64,000 nucleotides of DNA from JAIVGV01 sp032229975 (GTDB lineage Bacteria > Acidobacteriota > Blastocatellia > Pyrinomonadales > Pyrinomonadaceae), in NCBI GenBank assembly GCA_032229975.1, contig JAVXVG010000008.1, positions 124,001 to 188,000 of the forward strand. The letters are read 5' to 3'. The notes under the pieces were generated by a model. That model saw only the letters and a list, made by a program, of their open reading frames with translations, had not been told where the DNA came from and made no database searches. The translations under genes and the position numbers were made by a program. Positions 48,888 through 57,717 of the stretch are shown here, piece by piece (position 1 is the first letter of the stretch; every line of letters begins with the position of its first letter).

Positions 48888-49814
48888 TCAGAAAAGTTTG
48901 TTGAAGACGTGCGCGCAGAGTTCGACGAGCGCGCCCGGTGTCGGCGGCGTAGGTGGCGGTGGAAACTTCCGCTCGATGAAAGGTTGCAGCACGATGAGGA
49001 CTGACGAGATGCCGTTGAAGAAGAAGTGTATGGCGACGCACGGCAGAAGTCTTCCCGTTCGCGCGCGCACGATGGTGAGGACGGAGCTGAGCAACAGGAT
49101 CGCCGAGATCGCTGCGACGTTCGGTAGATACTGCGGGACGTGTATCGCCGCGAAGATCAGGATCACTATAACTGCGCCCCACGTCGCGCCGATCCGCTTG
49201 CGCAGGCCCGAATAGAGCACGCCGCGAAAGACAACTTCCTCGACAAGCGGCGCGGTGAAGGTGGCCAGCGCGGCGATGGTGTAGCGCGCGGCGGTGGAGC
49301 TGAGAATCATGCGCTCCAAATCCGTCTCAGGATCGCCGAAGATTGCGGAGAGCCCTTGCGCCGCGCCGAGTAATAACAAGGTAATGCCGAGACATGACCA
49401 GAGACCGAGTCGCGGCGACCACGTCCAGCCGAGCGTGCGAAAGAAGGGCCGCTTGCGAAAGCCCGTCACGACTGTCCACGCAACGCCGAGCGTGAGCAGG
49501 TGCGCCGGGATGATCGCTATGATCGAGAGGAGGATGGCCCTTTGGCTCTTCGCAATGTTAGCGATCTGTATGGGGTCGAACGTGTGGAACGACAGCACGT
49601 AAGGGATCACGAAAACGAGTTGGACGACGAGCAGCAGGAACAAGCTCGCGAGCGTGACGCCGATGCCGAGCAGCACGCCCCACGGCGGGTTGTCGGGATT
49701 CGGCGCAGCGAACGCCGGAGAGTCTTGCGGCGCATGCGCGGCTTCGGCGTCGTTCAGATCGAACCCGAAGGGGTTTGGATCAAACTTCGCGCTTTGGTCG
49801 GTCGGCGTTTCCAC
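48888..49814 (-). CDS. CPBP-family intramembrane metalloprotease
   Basis: 308 residues with eight or so hydrophobic segments. The CPBP (Abi/CAAX prenyl protease) motifs are present: E192-E193-x3-R197 in VEEVVFRGVLYSGLRKRIG, His225 in FAAIHVPQYLPN, and His in CVAIHFFFNGISS. An N-terminal cytoplasmic stretch (about 1-45) precedes the first helix. Family members cleave membrane proteins or process lipoprotein and bacteriocin-related peptides. It is followed within 4 nt by the CrtI-like gene and preceded by a Nudix gene on the same strand. Confidence 0.89.
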   Translation of the reverse strand: METPTDQSAKFDPNPFGFDLNDAEAAHAPQDSPAFAAPNPDNPPWGVLLGIGVTLASLFLLLVVQLVFVIPYVLSFHTFDPIQIANIAKSQRAILLSIIAIIPAHLLTLGVAWTVVTGFRKRPFFRTLGWTWSPRLGLWSCLGITLLLLGAAQGLSAIFGDPETDLERMILSSTAARYTIAALATFTAPLVEEVVFRGVLYSGLRKRIGATWGAVIVILIFAAIHVPQYLPNVAAISAILLLSSVLTIVRARTGRLLPCVAIHFFFNGISSVLIVLQPFIERKFPPPPTPPTPGALVELCAHVFNKLF

Positions 49815-49901
49815 GGTTGGGTGCGAGTTTAAGAGACGCAGAAGTGAAAAGGCAAAAGCACAGGGCCGAGCGAGAGAGATGCGAGACTCAATCTCACATC
49901 T

Positions 49902-50450
49902 TCACTTCAACCCTAATCGTTCGGCGGCGAGTTGCAAACCGATGATCGTCTTGGCATCTTCGATCTCGTTCGCGTCGATCATCTCCAAGGCGCGCGCAAA
50001 AGAGAGGCGGACGATCTCCAAGTCTTCGTCCTCTTCGGGCCGTCGCTCGGTCTCAGTGAGATCGGTCGCGAGATAGACCCACATCTTCTCGGCGCAGAAG
50101 CCGGGCGAGACGAAGAACTCCGTCAGCTTCTCAAGGCTTGCGGCGACGACGCCCAACTCTTCTTCTAACTCGCGCGCCGCACACTCTTCCGGCGGCTCGA
50201 ACTCGTCGCGACTCCCCGCCGGAATCTCCAACAAGTATTTGACGGCCGGATGTCTATACTGCCTGACGAGCCCGACTGTGTTGTCGTCGAAGACCGCGAC
50301 GATGGCCGCGCTCCCTGCGTGGCGCACCACGTCGCGTCGATTCGTGCGTTGGCCCTCGCGCACCGTGTCAATCGAAACCGTAAAGACGCGACCTTGAAAC
50401 ACGTCCTCGCTCGCGAGAACTTCCGGCGCTTCCTTGTGTGATGTATCCAT
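49902..50450 (-). CDS. Nudix hydrolase, ADP-ribose pyrophosphatase type
   Basis: 182 residues. The Nudix box is intact: GSRDEFEPPEECAARELEEELGV (G-x5-E-x7-RE-U-x-EE-x-G-U). RRDVVRHAGSAAIVAVFDDNTVGLVRQYRHPAVKYLLEIPAG before it is the ADPR-hydrolase subgroup pattern, and EFFVSPGFCAEKMWVYLATDLT follows with the expected spacing. It hydrolyses ADP-ribose or a related NDP-sugar to the phosphates. No operon partner is certain; the 122 nt to the folC gene hold nothing I can name. Confidence 0.93.
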   Translation of the reverse strand: MDTSHKEAPEVLASEDVFQGRVFTVSIDTVREGQRTNRRDVVRHAGSAAIVAVFDDNTVGLVRQYRHPAVKYLLEIPAGSRDEFEPPEECAARELEEELGVVAASLEKLTEFFVSPGFCAEKMWVYLATDLTETERRPEEDEDLEIVRLSFARALEMIDANEIEDAKTIIGLQLAAERLGLK

Positions 50451-50572
50451 GAAACCTTTCCGCGACGCAGATCGCGCGTCGATCCAACTTCGAGAGGCCC
50501 GATCCTATTTCGAGTATCGTGCTTCTGCTTTCAGTCTGGCTGCGACAATTTAAATCTTAGTCCATAGCGCGT

Positions 50573-51874
50573 TCAAGCTCGCGCGAGATGCGCTTTGACT
50601 TCGCCGACAAGATAGAGCGAGCCTGTGACGCAGATCATGCCGCCCTGCGACGTGAGATCGCGAGCCATTCGCAACGCTTCGGACGAAGACGACGCGAGGG
50701 AGACTTTCGCCGGATCGAATACGGACGGCACGAAGGCCCGTAGCGCGTCGGGCGCGGTGGCCCGTGGGTTGTCGATAGAGGTGAGGATCAAATGATCGGC
50801 GGCGGGAAAGAGCGCGGCAGCGATCTCCGTCAAGTCTTTGTCGCGCATCGCGCCGAAGACGATGGTGAAAGGTGAGCGCGCGAACTCGTTGAGATATGCG
50901 CGCAGCGCGAGCGCGCCCGCAGGGTTGTGCGCGCCGTCGAGGATGATGCGCGTCGCTCCGTCGATGAGTTCAAGCCTGCCGGGATGCGTGGCCGCTTCGA
51001 GACCGGCGACGATTGCTGCGCGCGTTACTTGCGTGAAGCCGCGCGCGCGCAAAACCTCGGCGAGCGAGATTGCAGTTGCGGCGTTCGCGAGTTGGTGACG
51101 ACCGCGCAGGCTAAGCGTGACGCTCTCATAAGCGTCTTCGCCGGTGCGGAAGGTGGCCCGCAGGCGGCCATCGCTCGTTGCACCTTCAATGCGTATGTCT
51201 CCGGTCGCGAAGCGCGGCGCGACGTTTGTCTCACGACAGCGCGCGAGGATGACTTCGAGCGCGTCAGCCTCTTGCGCTGAGATGACAGCTTCGACGCCGG
51301 GACGAATGATGGCGGCCTTCTCCGCGGCGATCTCGCCGAGCGTCGTGCCCAGATATTCTTGATGATCGAGCGCGACAGGCGTGATGGCGACAACGGAAGC
51401 GAGCGCGGCGGTCGTCGCATCGAGACGGCCGCCCAAGCCCGTCTCAAGGACGGCCAGATCAATGCGCGCGTCGCGGAAGGCGCAGAGCGCGATTGCCGTC
51501 ACCTGCTCGAAGAACGAGGGGAGCGCGCCCGCGTCATCGCGCAAAGTGAGCGCGGCGTCGCGCACGCGCAAGGTGTGGCGTGCGAAGTCGTCGCGAGTGA
51601 TGTCGCGTCCGTCGATTCTGATCCGCTCGGTGATCGAGACGAGGTGTGGCGAGGTGTAGAGGCCTGTTCTGATCGAAGCGGCGTGCAAGATGGCATCGAG
51701 CATCACGGCGGTCGAGCCCTTGCCGTTCGTGCCCGCGATCTGGACGGAGGGGAAAGACTGTTCGGGATGAGAGAGCGCGGCGAGCAAGCGGCGCACGTTA
51801 TCGAGACCGAGCTTGACGACGAGCGTCTCATGACCCAGCGCGAGGAGGGATTGAACCGCTTCGTCGAAGGTCAT
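50573..51874 (-). CDS. folC: Bifunctional folylpolyglutamate/dihydrofolate synthase
   Basis: 433 residues. The ATP site QIAGTNGKGSTAVMLDAIL opens the Mur-ligase-like domain; TSPHLVSITERIRIDGRDITRD and FFEQVTAIALCAFRDARIDLAVLETGLGGRLDATTA are the folate and Mg-binding blocks, and GAHNPAGALALRAYL and VFGAMRDKD are in the C-terminal domain. It adds glutamate to dihydropteroate and folates. The order accD then folC is the same as in several bacteria, including E. coli. The heptad element 51885-52010 separates it from accD. Confidence 0.96.
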   Translation of the reverse strand: MTFDEAVQSLLALGHETLVVKLGLDNVRRLLAALSHPEQSFPSVQIAGTNGKGSTAVMLDAILHAASIRTGLYTSPHLVSITERIRIDGRDITRDDFARHTLRVRDAALTLRDDAGALPSFFEQVTAIALCAFRDARIDLAVLETGLGGRLDATTAALASVVAITPVALDHQEYLGTTLGEIAAEKAAIIRPGVEAVISAQEADALEVILARCRETNVAPRFATGDIRIEGATSDGRLRATFRTGEDAYESVTLSLRGRHQLANAATAISLAEVLRARGFTQVTRAAIVAGLEAATHPGRLELIDGATRIILDGAHNPAGALALRAYLNEFARSPFTIVFGAMRDKDLTEIAAALFPAADHLILTSIDNPRATAPDALRAFVPSVFDPAKVSLASSSSEALRMARDLTSQGGMICVTGSLYLVGEVKAHLARA

Positions 51875-51884
51875 CGATTAAATA

Positions 51885-52010
51885 AGTTCAAAGTTGAAAG
51901 TTAAAGGTTGAAAGTTAAAGGTTGAAAGTTTGAGGCTCAGGGCTTGAGGGCCGGATCGTTAGATTCGTCCTCCGTTTAAACTTTGGACTTTGAACTTGGG
52001 ACTTTCAACT
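51885..52010. repeat. Heptad-arm intercistronic hairpin, AGTTNAA type
   Basis: Left arm 51885-51933 is seven uninterrupted 7-nt units of form RGTTNAA; right arm 51976-52010 is five units on the opposite strand. The right arm lies inside the accD coding sequence and encodes its last 11 residues plus the TAA. Confidence 0.88.
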
Positions 52011-52959
52011 CTTGATCCCCGTCGGCGCGCGGGCCTTCCGGCGTGAGTTTTGAATCGGGATCGTTGCCGTCGCTGTCGAAGAGGTAAGCGGGAGGCGTGT
52101 ATTTGATCGAAGGGTTCATCATGAAGCCGAGCAAGCGGACGATCATGGCGCGCAGCTCGCGCCGATCAACGATCATGTCGATCATGCCATGCTCCAAGAG
52201 AAACTCGGATCGTTGAAACCCTTTCGGGAGTTTCTGCCGGATGGTCTGCTCGATAACGCGGGGGCCCGCAAAGCCGATGAGAGCCTTTGGCTCTGCGATG
52301 ATCGCGTCGCCGAGCATGGCGAAGCTGGCGGTGACGCCGCCCGTGGTCGGATCGGTCAAGACGGAGATAAAAGGCAGTCGTGCTCTATCCAACTCTGCGA
52401 GCGCGGCGGAGATTTTCGCCATCTGCATCAAGCTCAGCGTGCCCTCTTGCATCCGCGCGCCGCCTGAAGAAGCGACGGTCACGACCGCCGCGCGCTCACG
52501 CGTGGCGCGCTCGATGATGCGCGTCACTTTCTCGCCGACGGCGACGCCCATCGAGCCGCCGAGGAAGCTGAAGTCCATCGCGCCCACGTACACGTGATGG
52601 CCCCCCATCGTGCCGCGCGCCGTGATGATCGCTTCGGGAAGTCCGGTGGCGCGGCGTGCCTGTTCGAGTCGCAGCTTGTAGGGCTTGGTGTCGGTGAAGT
52701 TGAGCGGGTCGTGCGAGATCACATCGGAGTCGAGTTCTTCATACTTCGCTTCGTCGTAGAGCATGGCGAGACGTTCGCGCGCGCCGATGCGGAAGTGAAA
52801 GTCGCAGTGGGTGCAGACCTGTAGCGACTCGTCCAACTCGCGCTTGTAGAGGGCCGCCTCGCACTCCGGGCACTTGACGAAGATGCCCTCGGTCTTGACG
52901 ACGCGCTCGCCCTCCGGCACGGGCTCGATCTTCTGCTCCTTCTTCCTGAACCAAGTCAT
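51976..52959 (-). CDS. accD: Acetyl-CoA carboxylase carboxyltransferase subunit beta
   Basis: 327 residues. The N-terminal zinc ribbon has CPEC and CTHC (GIFVKCPECEAALYKRELDESLQVCTHCDFHFRIG). The crotonase-like core is complete: MDFSFLGGSMGVAVGEKVTRIIERA, VTVASSGGARMQEGTLSLMQMAKISAAL, DPTTGGVTASFAMLGDAIIAEPKALIGFAGPRVIEQTIRQKLPKGFQRSEFLLEHGMIDMIVDR. With AccA it transfers carboxyl to acetyl-CoA, the first step of fatty acid synthesis; accA is not in the window. The C-terminus is extended (about 25 residues) and the last 11, ELKVPSSKSKV, are encoded by the heptad repeat, so they are unlikely to be functional. Confidence 0.97.
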   Translation of the reverse strand: MTWFRKKEQKIEPVPEGERVVKTEGIFVKCPECEAALYKRELDESLQVCTHCDFHFRIGARERLAMLYDEAKYEELDSDVISHDPLNFTDTKPYKLRLEQARRATGLPEAIITARGTMGGHHVYVGAMDFSFLGGSMGVAVGEKVTRIIERATRERAAVVTVASSGGARMQEGTLSLMQMAKISAALAELDRARLPFISVLTDPTTGGVTASFAMLGDAIIAEPKALIGFAGPRVIEQTIRQKLPKGFQRSEFLLEHGMIDMIVDRRELRAMIVRLLGFMMNPSIKYTPPAYLFDSDGNDPDSKLTPEGPRADGDQELKVPSSKSKV

Positions 52960-52965
52960 AGAGAA

Positions 52966-53122
52966 ATGATGAAGGATGAACGATGAACGATGAAGTGAAA
53001 GACCGACGATGAACTGCGGTCGCTGATATCTGAACGACGAAATTGTAGCACCGATGTTAAGCGGAACGAACGGCGTGGCCGATCTCTTACCTCATCGTTC
53101 ATCGTTCCGCGTTCATCGTTTC
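52966..53122. repeat. Heptad-arm intercistronic hairpin, ACGATGA type
   Basis: Left arm 52966-53001 and right arm 53084-53122 are runs of ACGATGA-like heptamers on opposite strands, with an 80-nt spacer. The right arm encodes the last codons and TGA of nrnA (53099-53122). Confidence 0.84.
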
Positions 53123-54121
53123 TAACAGTGGGCGCGGCGCGTTCAGGCGCGGCGAGTGGCTTTCGTGAAGGCTCATCTCGACGGCTTCGAGCAGCATCCC
53201 TGTCAGCACGCGCTCCGCCTCGCAGAGATCGCCGGTGATGGTGCAGCCTGCGGCGTTGCGATGTCCACCGCCGCCGAATCGCTCGGCGATGCGGGCCACG
53301 TTGACCTCGCCCTTCGATCTTAAGCTCGTGCGATAGACGCCCGGCGCGGTCTCTTTGAAAAATGCGACCGCCTCGATGTCGCCGCAGGTCATCGGGTAGC
53401 TGACGAAGCCGTCGCTGTCCTCTTCGGAAGCCCCTGAGTCCTCCTGCATCGCAAGCGTCTGGTGCATCGATGCGACGCGCCCCGTCGGGTCTTGCCGCGC
53501 CGTCGAGAGCACGCGACTCAAGAGGTTCAATTTGCTCCACGGATAGTTTGAGAAGACCGCCTGCGAAATCTTCGCGGGCTTCACTCCGGCGCGCACCAAC
53601 TCGGAGGCCACCTTGAACGTGCGCTCTGAAGTGTTCGAGTAGTGGAACGATCCGGTGTCGGTCAGGAGCGCGGTATAGACGCACTCGGCGATCTCTCTCG
53701 TGGGCCGGACGCCGATGGCTTTGCAGAGATTGTAGATCATCTCGCCGACGGCGGAGGCGGTCGCGTCGATCCAGTTGATCTGTCCAAAGAGGGAAGTGGT
53801 CGCGTGGTGATCGATGTTGACGACGAGTTGCTTGTCCAAGCCTTCGAGACCGGGCCGCTCAACGTCCGAGCATTCGATGACGAAGACCGCGTCGTACTGA
53901 GAGTCGATTGCGGGCGTGACGCGCACCGAATCCGCGCCGGGAAGTTTGAGGTAAGCGTGCGGCACTGCGTCGCGCATGACGACTTCCGGTTCTTTGCCGA
54001 GAGCGCGCAGCAGCCAGTAGAGACCGAGGCTCGATCCCAATCCGTCGCCGTCCGGACGCACGTGTGAGGTGATGGCGAAACGCTGCTTCGCGACGATGAG
54101 ATCGACGACCTGACTGAGCAT
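53099..54121 (-). CDS. nrnA: DHH-family bifunctional oligoribonuclease/pAp phosphatase
   Basis: About 340 residues. SHVRPDGDGLGSSLGLYWLL carries the D-x-D of motif II, VNIDHHATTSLFGQINWIDATASAVGEMIY is the DHH motif, and the DHHA1 end RFGGGGHRNAAGCTI is the RNA-binding GGGH motif. It degrades short RNA to nucleotides and hydrolyses pAp. It is directly downstream of rbfA, as often in the infB region. The start is set at ATG 54121: earlier in-frame codons translate the heptad element. The protein ends ETMNAER, encoded by heptads. No good ribosome site precedes the chosen ATG. Confidence 0.93.
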   Translation of the reverse strand: MLSQVVDLIVAKQRFAITSHVRPDGDGLGSSLGLYWLLRALGKEPEVVMRDAVPHAYLKLPGADSVRVTPAIDSQYDAVFVIECSDVERPGLEGLDKQLVVNIDHHATTSLFGQINWIDATASAVGEMIYNLCKAIGVRPTREIAECVYTALLTDTGSFHYSNTSERTFKVASELVRAGVKPAKISQAVFSNYPWSKLNLLSRVLSTARQDPTGRVASMHQTLAMQEDSGASEEDSDGFVSYPMTCGDIEAVAFFKETAPGVYRTSLRSKGEVNVARIAERFGGGGHRNAAGCTITGDLCEAERVLTGMLLEAVEMSLHESHSPRLNAPRPLLETMNAER

Positions 54122-54129
54122 GATAAAAA

Positions 54130-54213
54130 GAAACGATGAACGATGAACGATGAACGATGAAGTGAAGAGATGCACTCTTACTTCATCGTTCATCGTTCAT
54201 CGTTCATCGTTTC
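54130..54213. repeat. Heptad-arm intercistronic hairpin, ACGATGA type
   Basis: Arms 54130-54169 and 54174-54213 are near-perfect complements about 40 nt long with a 4-nt loop; each contains four exact ACGATGA heptamers. The most regular copy in the window. It encodes the final residues and TGA of rbfA (54190-54213). Confidence 0.9.
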
Positions 54214-54609
54214 GCTGTCTCCTTCCTCTGCGGCAGCCTGCGGCGCGCTCGTGTCTTCGGGCGCGGGGCTGTCATCATGTGTGATCTCGCGGAGCAGATC
54301 GTCAACGCGCGCGGCGCGCTCCTCGATGGTGTCGCGGACGAAGTTGATCTGCGGCGCGTGGCGCAGGCTCAAGTTCGTGGCGAGCTGGCGACGAACGTAA
54401 GGGGCCGCGTTCTGCAACGCGCGCAGGGCCTTCAACGCTTCGGCATCCGTGCCCACGACCGTGACGTAGATTTTCGCCTCGCGCAGATTGTCCGACATAC
54501 GCACGTCTGTCACGGTGACAGACATGATGCGCGGGTCTTCCAACTCGAAGCCCACGATCTGCACGATCTCCTCGCGCACCTGCTCCGCGACTCTTTCTGG
54601 TCTCCGCAT
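54190..54609 (-). CDS. rbfA: Ribosome-binding factor A
   Basis: 139 residues. RPERVAEQVREEIVQIVGFELEDPRIMSVTVTDVRMSDNLREAKIYVTVVG and LRALQNAAPYVRRQLATNLSLRHAPQINFVRDTIEERAARVDDLL show the single KH-like RbfA fold. It matures 16S rRNA in the 30S subunit. A Ser/Pro/Ala/Glu-rich tail follows from about residue 115, and the final residues ETMNDER plus stop come from the heptad repeat. Located between infB and nrnA, the usual order. Confidence 0.96.
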   Translation of the reverse strand: MRRPERVAEQVREEIVQIVGFELEDPRIMSVTVTDVRMSDNLREAKIYVTVVGTDAEALKALRALQNAAPYVRRQLATNLSLRHAPQINFVRDTIEERAARVDDLLREITHDDSPAPEDTSAPQAAAEEGDSETMNDER

Positions 54610-54615
54610 AAAACA

Positions 54616-54688
54616 GTTTCATGTTTCAAGTTCCAAGTTTCAGGTTCGCGACTTTCAACTTGAAACCTTCAACTTGTAACTTGAAACT
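54616..54688. repeat. Heptad-arm intercistronic hairpin, GTTTCAN type
   Basis: Left arm 54616-54650 is five 7-nt units of form GTTTCAN; right arm 54651-54688 is the complement with five to six units and almost no loop. It begins at the TAG of infB and ends just before rbfA. Confidence 0.87.
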
Positions 54689-57512
54689 AAAGCTCTGTCG
54701 CCGCGATCTGCTCGACGATGTAGCACTCGATCTGATCGCCGACCTTCAAGTCGTTGAAGTTCTCCAAGCCGATGCCGCACTCGAAGCCCTCGCGCACCTC
54801 GGACACGTCGTCCTTGACGCGACGCACACTTGCGATGCCGCCCTCCCAAGCGACGACGCCGTCGCGGATCAGCCGTGCTCGTCCGGTGCGACGGATGACG
54901 CCGTTGACGACCATGCAGCCCGCGACGTTTCCGGCGCGCGGCACTTTGAAGACCGCACGCACGTCCGCCTTGCCGAGAATGCGCTCCGTCTCGATCTTGT
55001 CGAGCATCCCGATCATCGCGGCGCGTATCTCTTCCTCAACCTTGTAGATGATCGAGTGGAGACGTATGTCAACGTGCTCAAACTTGGCGAGATCGTTCGC
55101 GCGCGATTCCGGCCGCACGTTGAAGCCGATGATGACGACCGCGCTGTTCGACGCTCCGGCTTGCGTCGCTGATGCAAGCAGAACGTCTGACTCCGTGATC
55201 GCGCCGACGCCGGAGCGTATGACTTTGACCTTCACCGCGTCGGTTGAAAGTTTCTGCAAAGTGCTCTTGAGAACTTCGACCGATCCCTGCACGTCAGCCT
55301 TCAAGACGACGAGCAGTTCCTTGACCTCTTTCTGTCCCAGAGCCTCGATGCCGCGCTTGGTCGTTTGCAGCAGCGTGCTCTGTCGTGCGAGTTGCTGTCG
55401 ATGCTCGGAGATACTTTGCGCGCGTGCGATGTCGGCGACGACCTGAAAAGTGTCGCCCGCCTGCGGCACGCCCTGAAGTCCGAGCACTTCGACGGGCGTC
55501 GAGGGCCCCACCTCACTAACCGCCTTGCCGCGATCATCGAACATGGCGCGCACCTTGCCGTGAACCTGTCCCGCGATGAACGGATCGTGCACGCGCAACG
55601 TGCCCTGCTGCACGAGCACGGTAGCGACTGCGCCGCGACCACGATCCAGCTTCGCTTCGAGCACGACGCCGGAAGCGAGACGCGTCGGGCTCGCCTTCAA
55701 ATTCAAGATGTCGGTCGTGAGCAGAACGGTTTCAAGCAGCGCGTCGAGATTCTTGCGCTGCTTGGCAGAGACTTCGACCATCTCTGTCTCGCCGCCCCAC
55801 TCGACCGGATTCAGGCCCTGGCCCGCCAACTCCTGTCGGACACGCGCGGGATTGGCGTCGGGCCGGTCGATCTTATTAATCGCGACGACGATGGGCACTT
55901 TCGCCGCGCGCGAGTGTTCAATCGCCTCAATCGTCTGCGGCATAACACCGTCGTCAGCCGCGACGACGAGCACGACGATGTCCGTCGCCTTCGCGCCGCG
56001 CGCGCGCATCATCGTGAACGCCTCATGACCGGGCGTGTCGAGAAAGACGACACGGCGCGTTCCCGAAGCATCGTCGCCGCCCGGAACTTGCACGCTGTAC
56101 GCGCCGATGTGCTGCGTGATGCCGCCCGCTTCGCCCGCCGCGACTTCCGTCGTGCGAATGCCGTCGAGCAGAGAGGTCTTGCCGTGATCGACGTGGCCCA
56201 TGACGGTGACGACAGGCGCACGCGGCAACTCAACGTCGTCTGCATCGGTGGCGATCAACTCCTCGAACTCTTCCTCGGCGATCATCTCCTCGAAAGGAAC
56301 GAACTGCACGTCGTAGCCGAAGCGTTGACCGAGTTCGGAAGCGACCCCGTTGTCGAGCGGCTGATTGATCGTGGCGAAGACTTTGCGCTGCATGAGCAGC
56401 GAGACGATGTCCTTCGGCTTGATGCCGATCTTCTCGGCGAACTCCTTGACGGTCGAGCCTTCGACGAGACGCACGGGCGTCAACTCGTCTGTCGCGACCG
56501 CAGCGCCGCCCGATCCCATCGTGCCGCGAATGCGATCTTCGAGCGAGAGAGCACGTGGCGGCGTAACGAAGTCGCGGTCGAAGCGGCCACCTTTGCCGCG
56601 CGGCGCGTCGAGCGCGCCCCCACGTCGCGGGCGCGCGGAGCGACCACCGGGCCTTCGCGCATCTGCGGGCGGCGTGTAAACAGTCTGCGGCGTGGCGGAC
56701 TCGCCGGGCGTGCCGTGCGGCTCGAACGAAGCATCGCGACCGCCACCGCGCCGGCCATCGCGACCTCGACTGGCCCGCTCGCGCGGCGTGGCCGGTGCGG
56801 GGGCCACTACGGGCGCGCGCTCGCCGTGCTTGAGCCCTGAGTCGAGCGCGGCTTGTGTGAGCCGCATGACTCTGACCTGTCGCGCGGGCTGCGACGCAGT
56901 CGCGTCCGCCTGCGCGTCAGCCGCCGCAAGCTCGCTCGATGCTTCGGCGATCTCGCTGGTCACTATCGATGCGTGCGGCTCGTCGGTCGGCACGCTCTCG
57001 ATCTCATCTTGCGGCGCGTGTGTCGTCGCGCTCGCTTCAGCTTGTGCCTGCGGCTGCGCCGACGTTGTCGCTATGACGGGCGGCTCGGCTCGCTGCGCGG
57101 GCGGGAGCTTCTTGATGAGTCGCGCGATGGAAGGCTTCGTTGCGGCGGTCGCGCCCTGCGCGTCCATCGTTTGCGATTCGGCGACAGCGACATGCGCATC
57201 GTCCGCGCTCGTCTCAAACGTCGCCGGAGACGGCGGCGGGACGGAGGCGTGAATGTCTTCGCTCTCGCTCGCTGTGGCGGGGGCCACCGCCTGCGGTGCA
57301 TGCTTGATGACGCGGATGGAGCGCTCTTTGGGCGGGGCCGCCTTGGGGAAGTAGCGGTTGCGTATCTTCTCCGCCAACTCTTTCGAGACGGTGTTCGAGG
57401 GAACGCTAACGTCCACGCCCTCGCGCCTGATCTCTTCGATGAGTCGCTTGGATTCGAGCTTCAGCTCTTTGGCGAGATCGTAGATGCGTATCTTTGACGT
57501 AACGGCTGACAT
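54687..57512 (-). CDS. infB: Translation initiation factor IF-2
   Basis: 941 residues. IF2_N domain at the start (KIRIYDLAKELKLESKRLIEEIRREGVDVSVPSNTVS), then about 280 residues of Ala/Pro/Arg-rich, presumably disordered sequence, a second IF2_N, and the GTPase: VTVMGHVDHGKTSLLDGIR, FLDTPGHEAFTMMRARGA, VVAINKIDRPDANP. Domains II-IV follow to the end. The central Arg/Gly-rich segment (GRDGRRGGGRDAS) is typical of Acidobacteriota-length IF-2. It positions fMet-tRNA on the 30S subunit. Part of the rimP-nusA-infB-rbfA-nrnA block. Confidence 0.98.
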   Translation of the reverse strand: MSAVTSKIRIYDLAKELKLESKRLIEEIRREGVDVSVPSNTVSKELAEKIRNRYFPKAAPPKERSIRVIKHAPQAVAPATASESEDIHASVPPPSPATFETSADDAHVAVAESQTMDAQGATAATKPSIARLIKKLPPAQRAEPPVIATTSAQPQAQAEASATTHAPQDEIESVPTDEPHASIVTSEIAEASSELAAADAQADATASQPARQVRVMRLTQAALDSGLKHGERAPVVAPAPATPRERASRGRDGRRGGGRDASFEPHGTPGESATPQTVYTPPADARRPGGRSARPRRGGALDAPRGKGGRFDRDFVTPPRALSLEDRIRGTMGSGGAAVATDELTPVRLVEGSTVKEFAEKIGIKPKDIVSLLMQRKVFATINQPLDNGVASELGQRFGYDVQFVPFEEMIAEEEFEELIATDADDVELPRAPVVTVMGHVDHGKTSLLDGIRTTEVAAGEAGGITQHIGAYSVQVPGGDDASGTRRVVFLDTPGHEAFTMMRARGAKATDIVVLVVAADDGVMPQTIEAIEHSRAAKVPIVVAINKIDRPDANPARVRQELAGQGLNPVEWGGETEMVEVSAKQRKNLDALLETVLLTTDILNLKASPTRLASGVVLEAKLDRGRGAVATVLVQQGTLRVHDPFIAGQVHGKVRAMFDDRGKAVSEVGPSTPVEVLGLQGVPQAGDTFQVVADIARAQSISEHRQQLARQSTLLQTTKRGIEALGQKEVKELLVVLKADVQGSVEVLKSTLQKLSTDAVKVKVIRSGVGAITESDVLLASATQAGASNSAVVIIGFNVRPESRANDLAKFEHVDIRLHSIIYKVEEEIRAAMIGMLDKIETERILGKADVRAVFKVPRAGNVAGCMVVNGVIRRTGRARLIRDGVVAWEGGIASVRRVKDDVSEVREGFECGIGLENFNDLKVGDQIECYIVEQIAATEL

Positions 57513-57717
57513 GAACTCCTTAACTTCGACGCTTCACAGTAAAGACGGCGTCGCGCGCTTCAAAGGTTTCTGACAGGGAACTCGCTCGCCTCGTCCAAAC
57601 CTTTAGCAGCGCGCGTCTCGGTCTTCACATAGATAGACCGTCCGGCGTGCGGTTCGCTCTCAAGGCGAGTCACACGAGAGCGCGCCGCGACGGACGACGC
57701 GCAAGCCCACGCGGGCC
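57513..57717. other. 205-nt gap between nusA and infB
   Basis: Many bacteria have ylxR (rnpM) and sometimes a ribosomal L7Ae-like gene here. I see no complete ylxR: one frame on the minus strand (GTG 57673 to TGA 57560) gives GRSIYVKTETRAAKG, faintly like the GRGAYVC part of YlxR, but the RxCxGC part is absent. No repeat hairpin in this junction. Confidence 0.35.

Noticed and set aside
53099..54193. nrnA start at 54193
   Set aside because: The extra N-terminal residues translate the heptad element, giving repeated MNDE/SSFIVHRSSF-like sequence.
55365..56840. 491-residue plus-strand frame opposite infB
   Set aside because: Antisense shadow of infB; no ribosome site or domain.
57560..57673. 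ylxR (rnpM) remnant between nusA and infB
   Set aside because: Only a faint match to one half of the family, with the Cys-rich half absent; may be chance.
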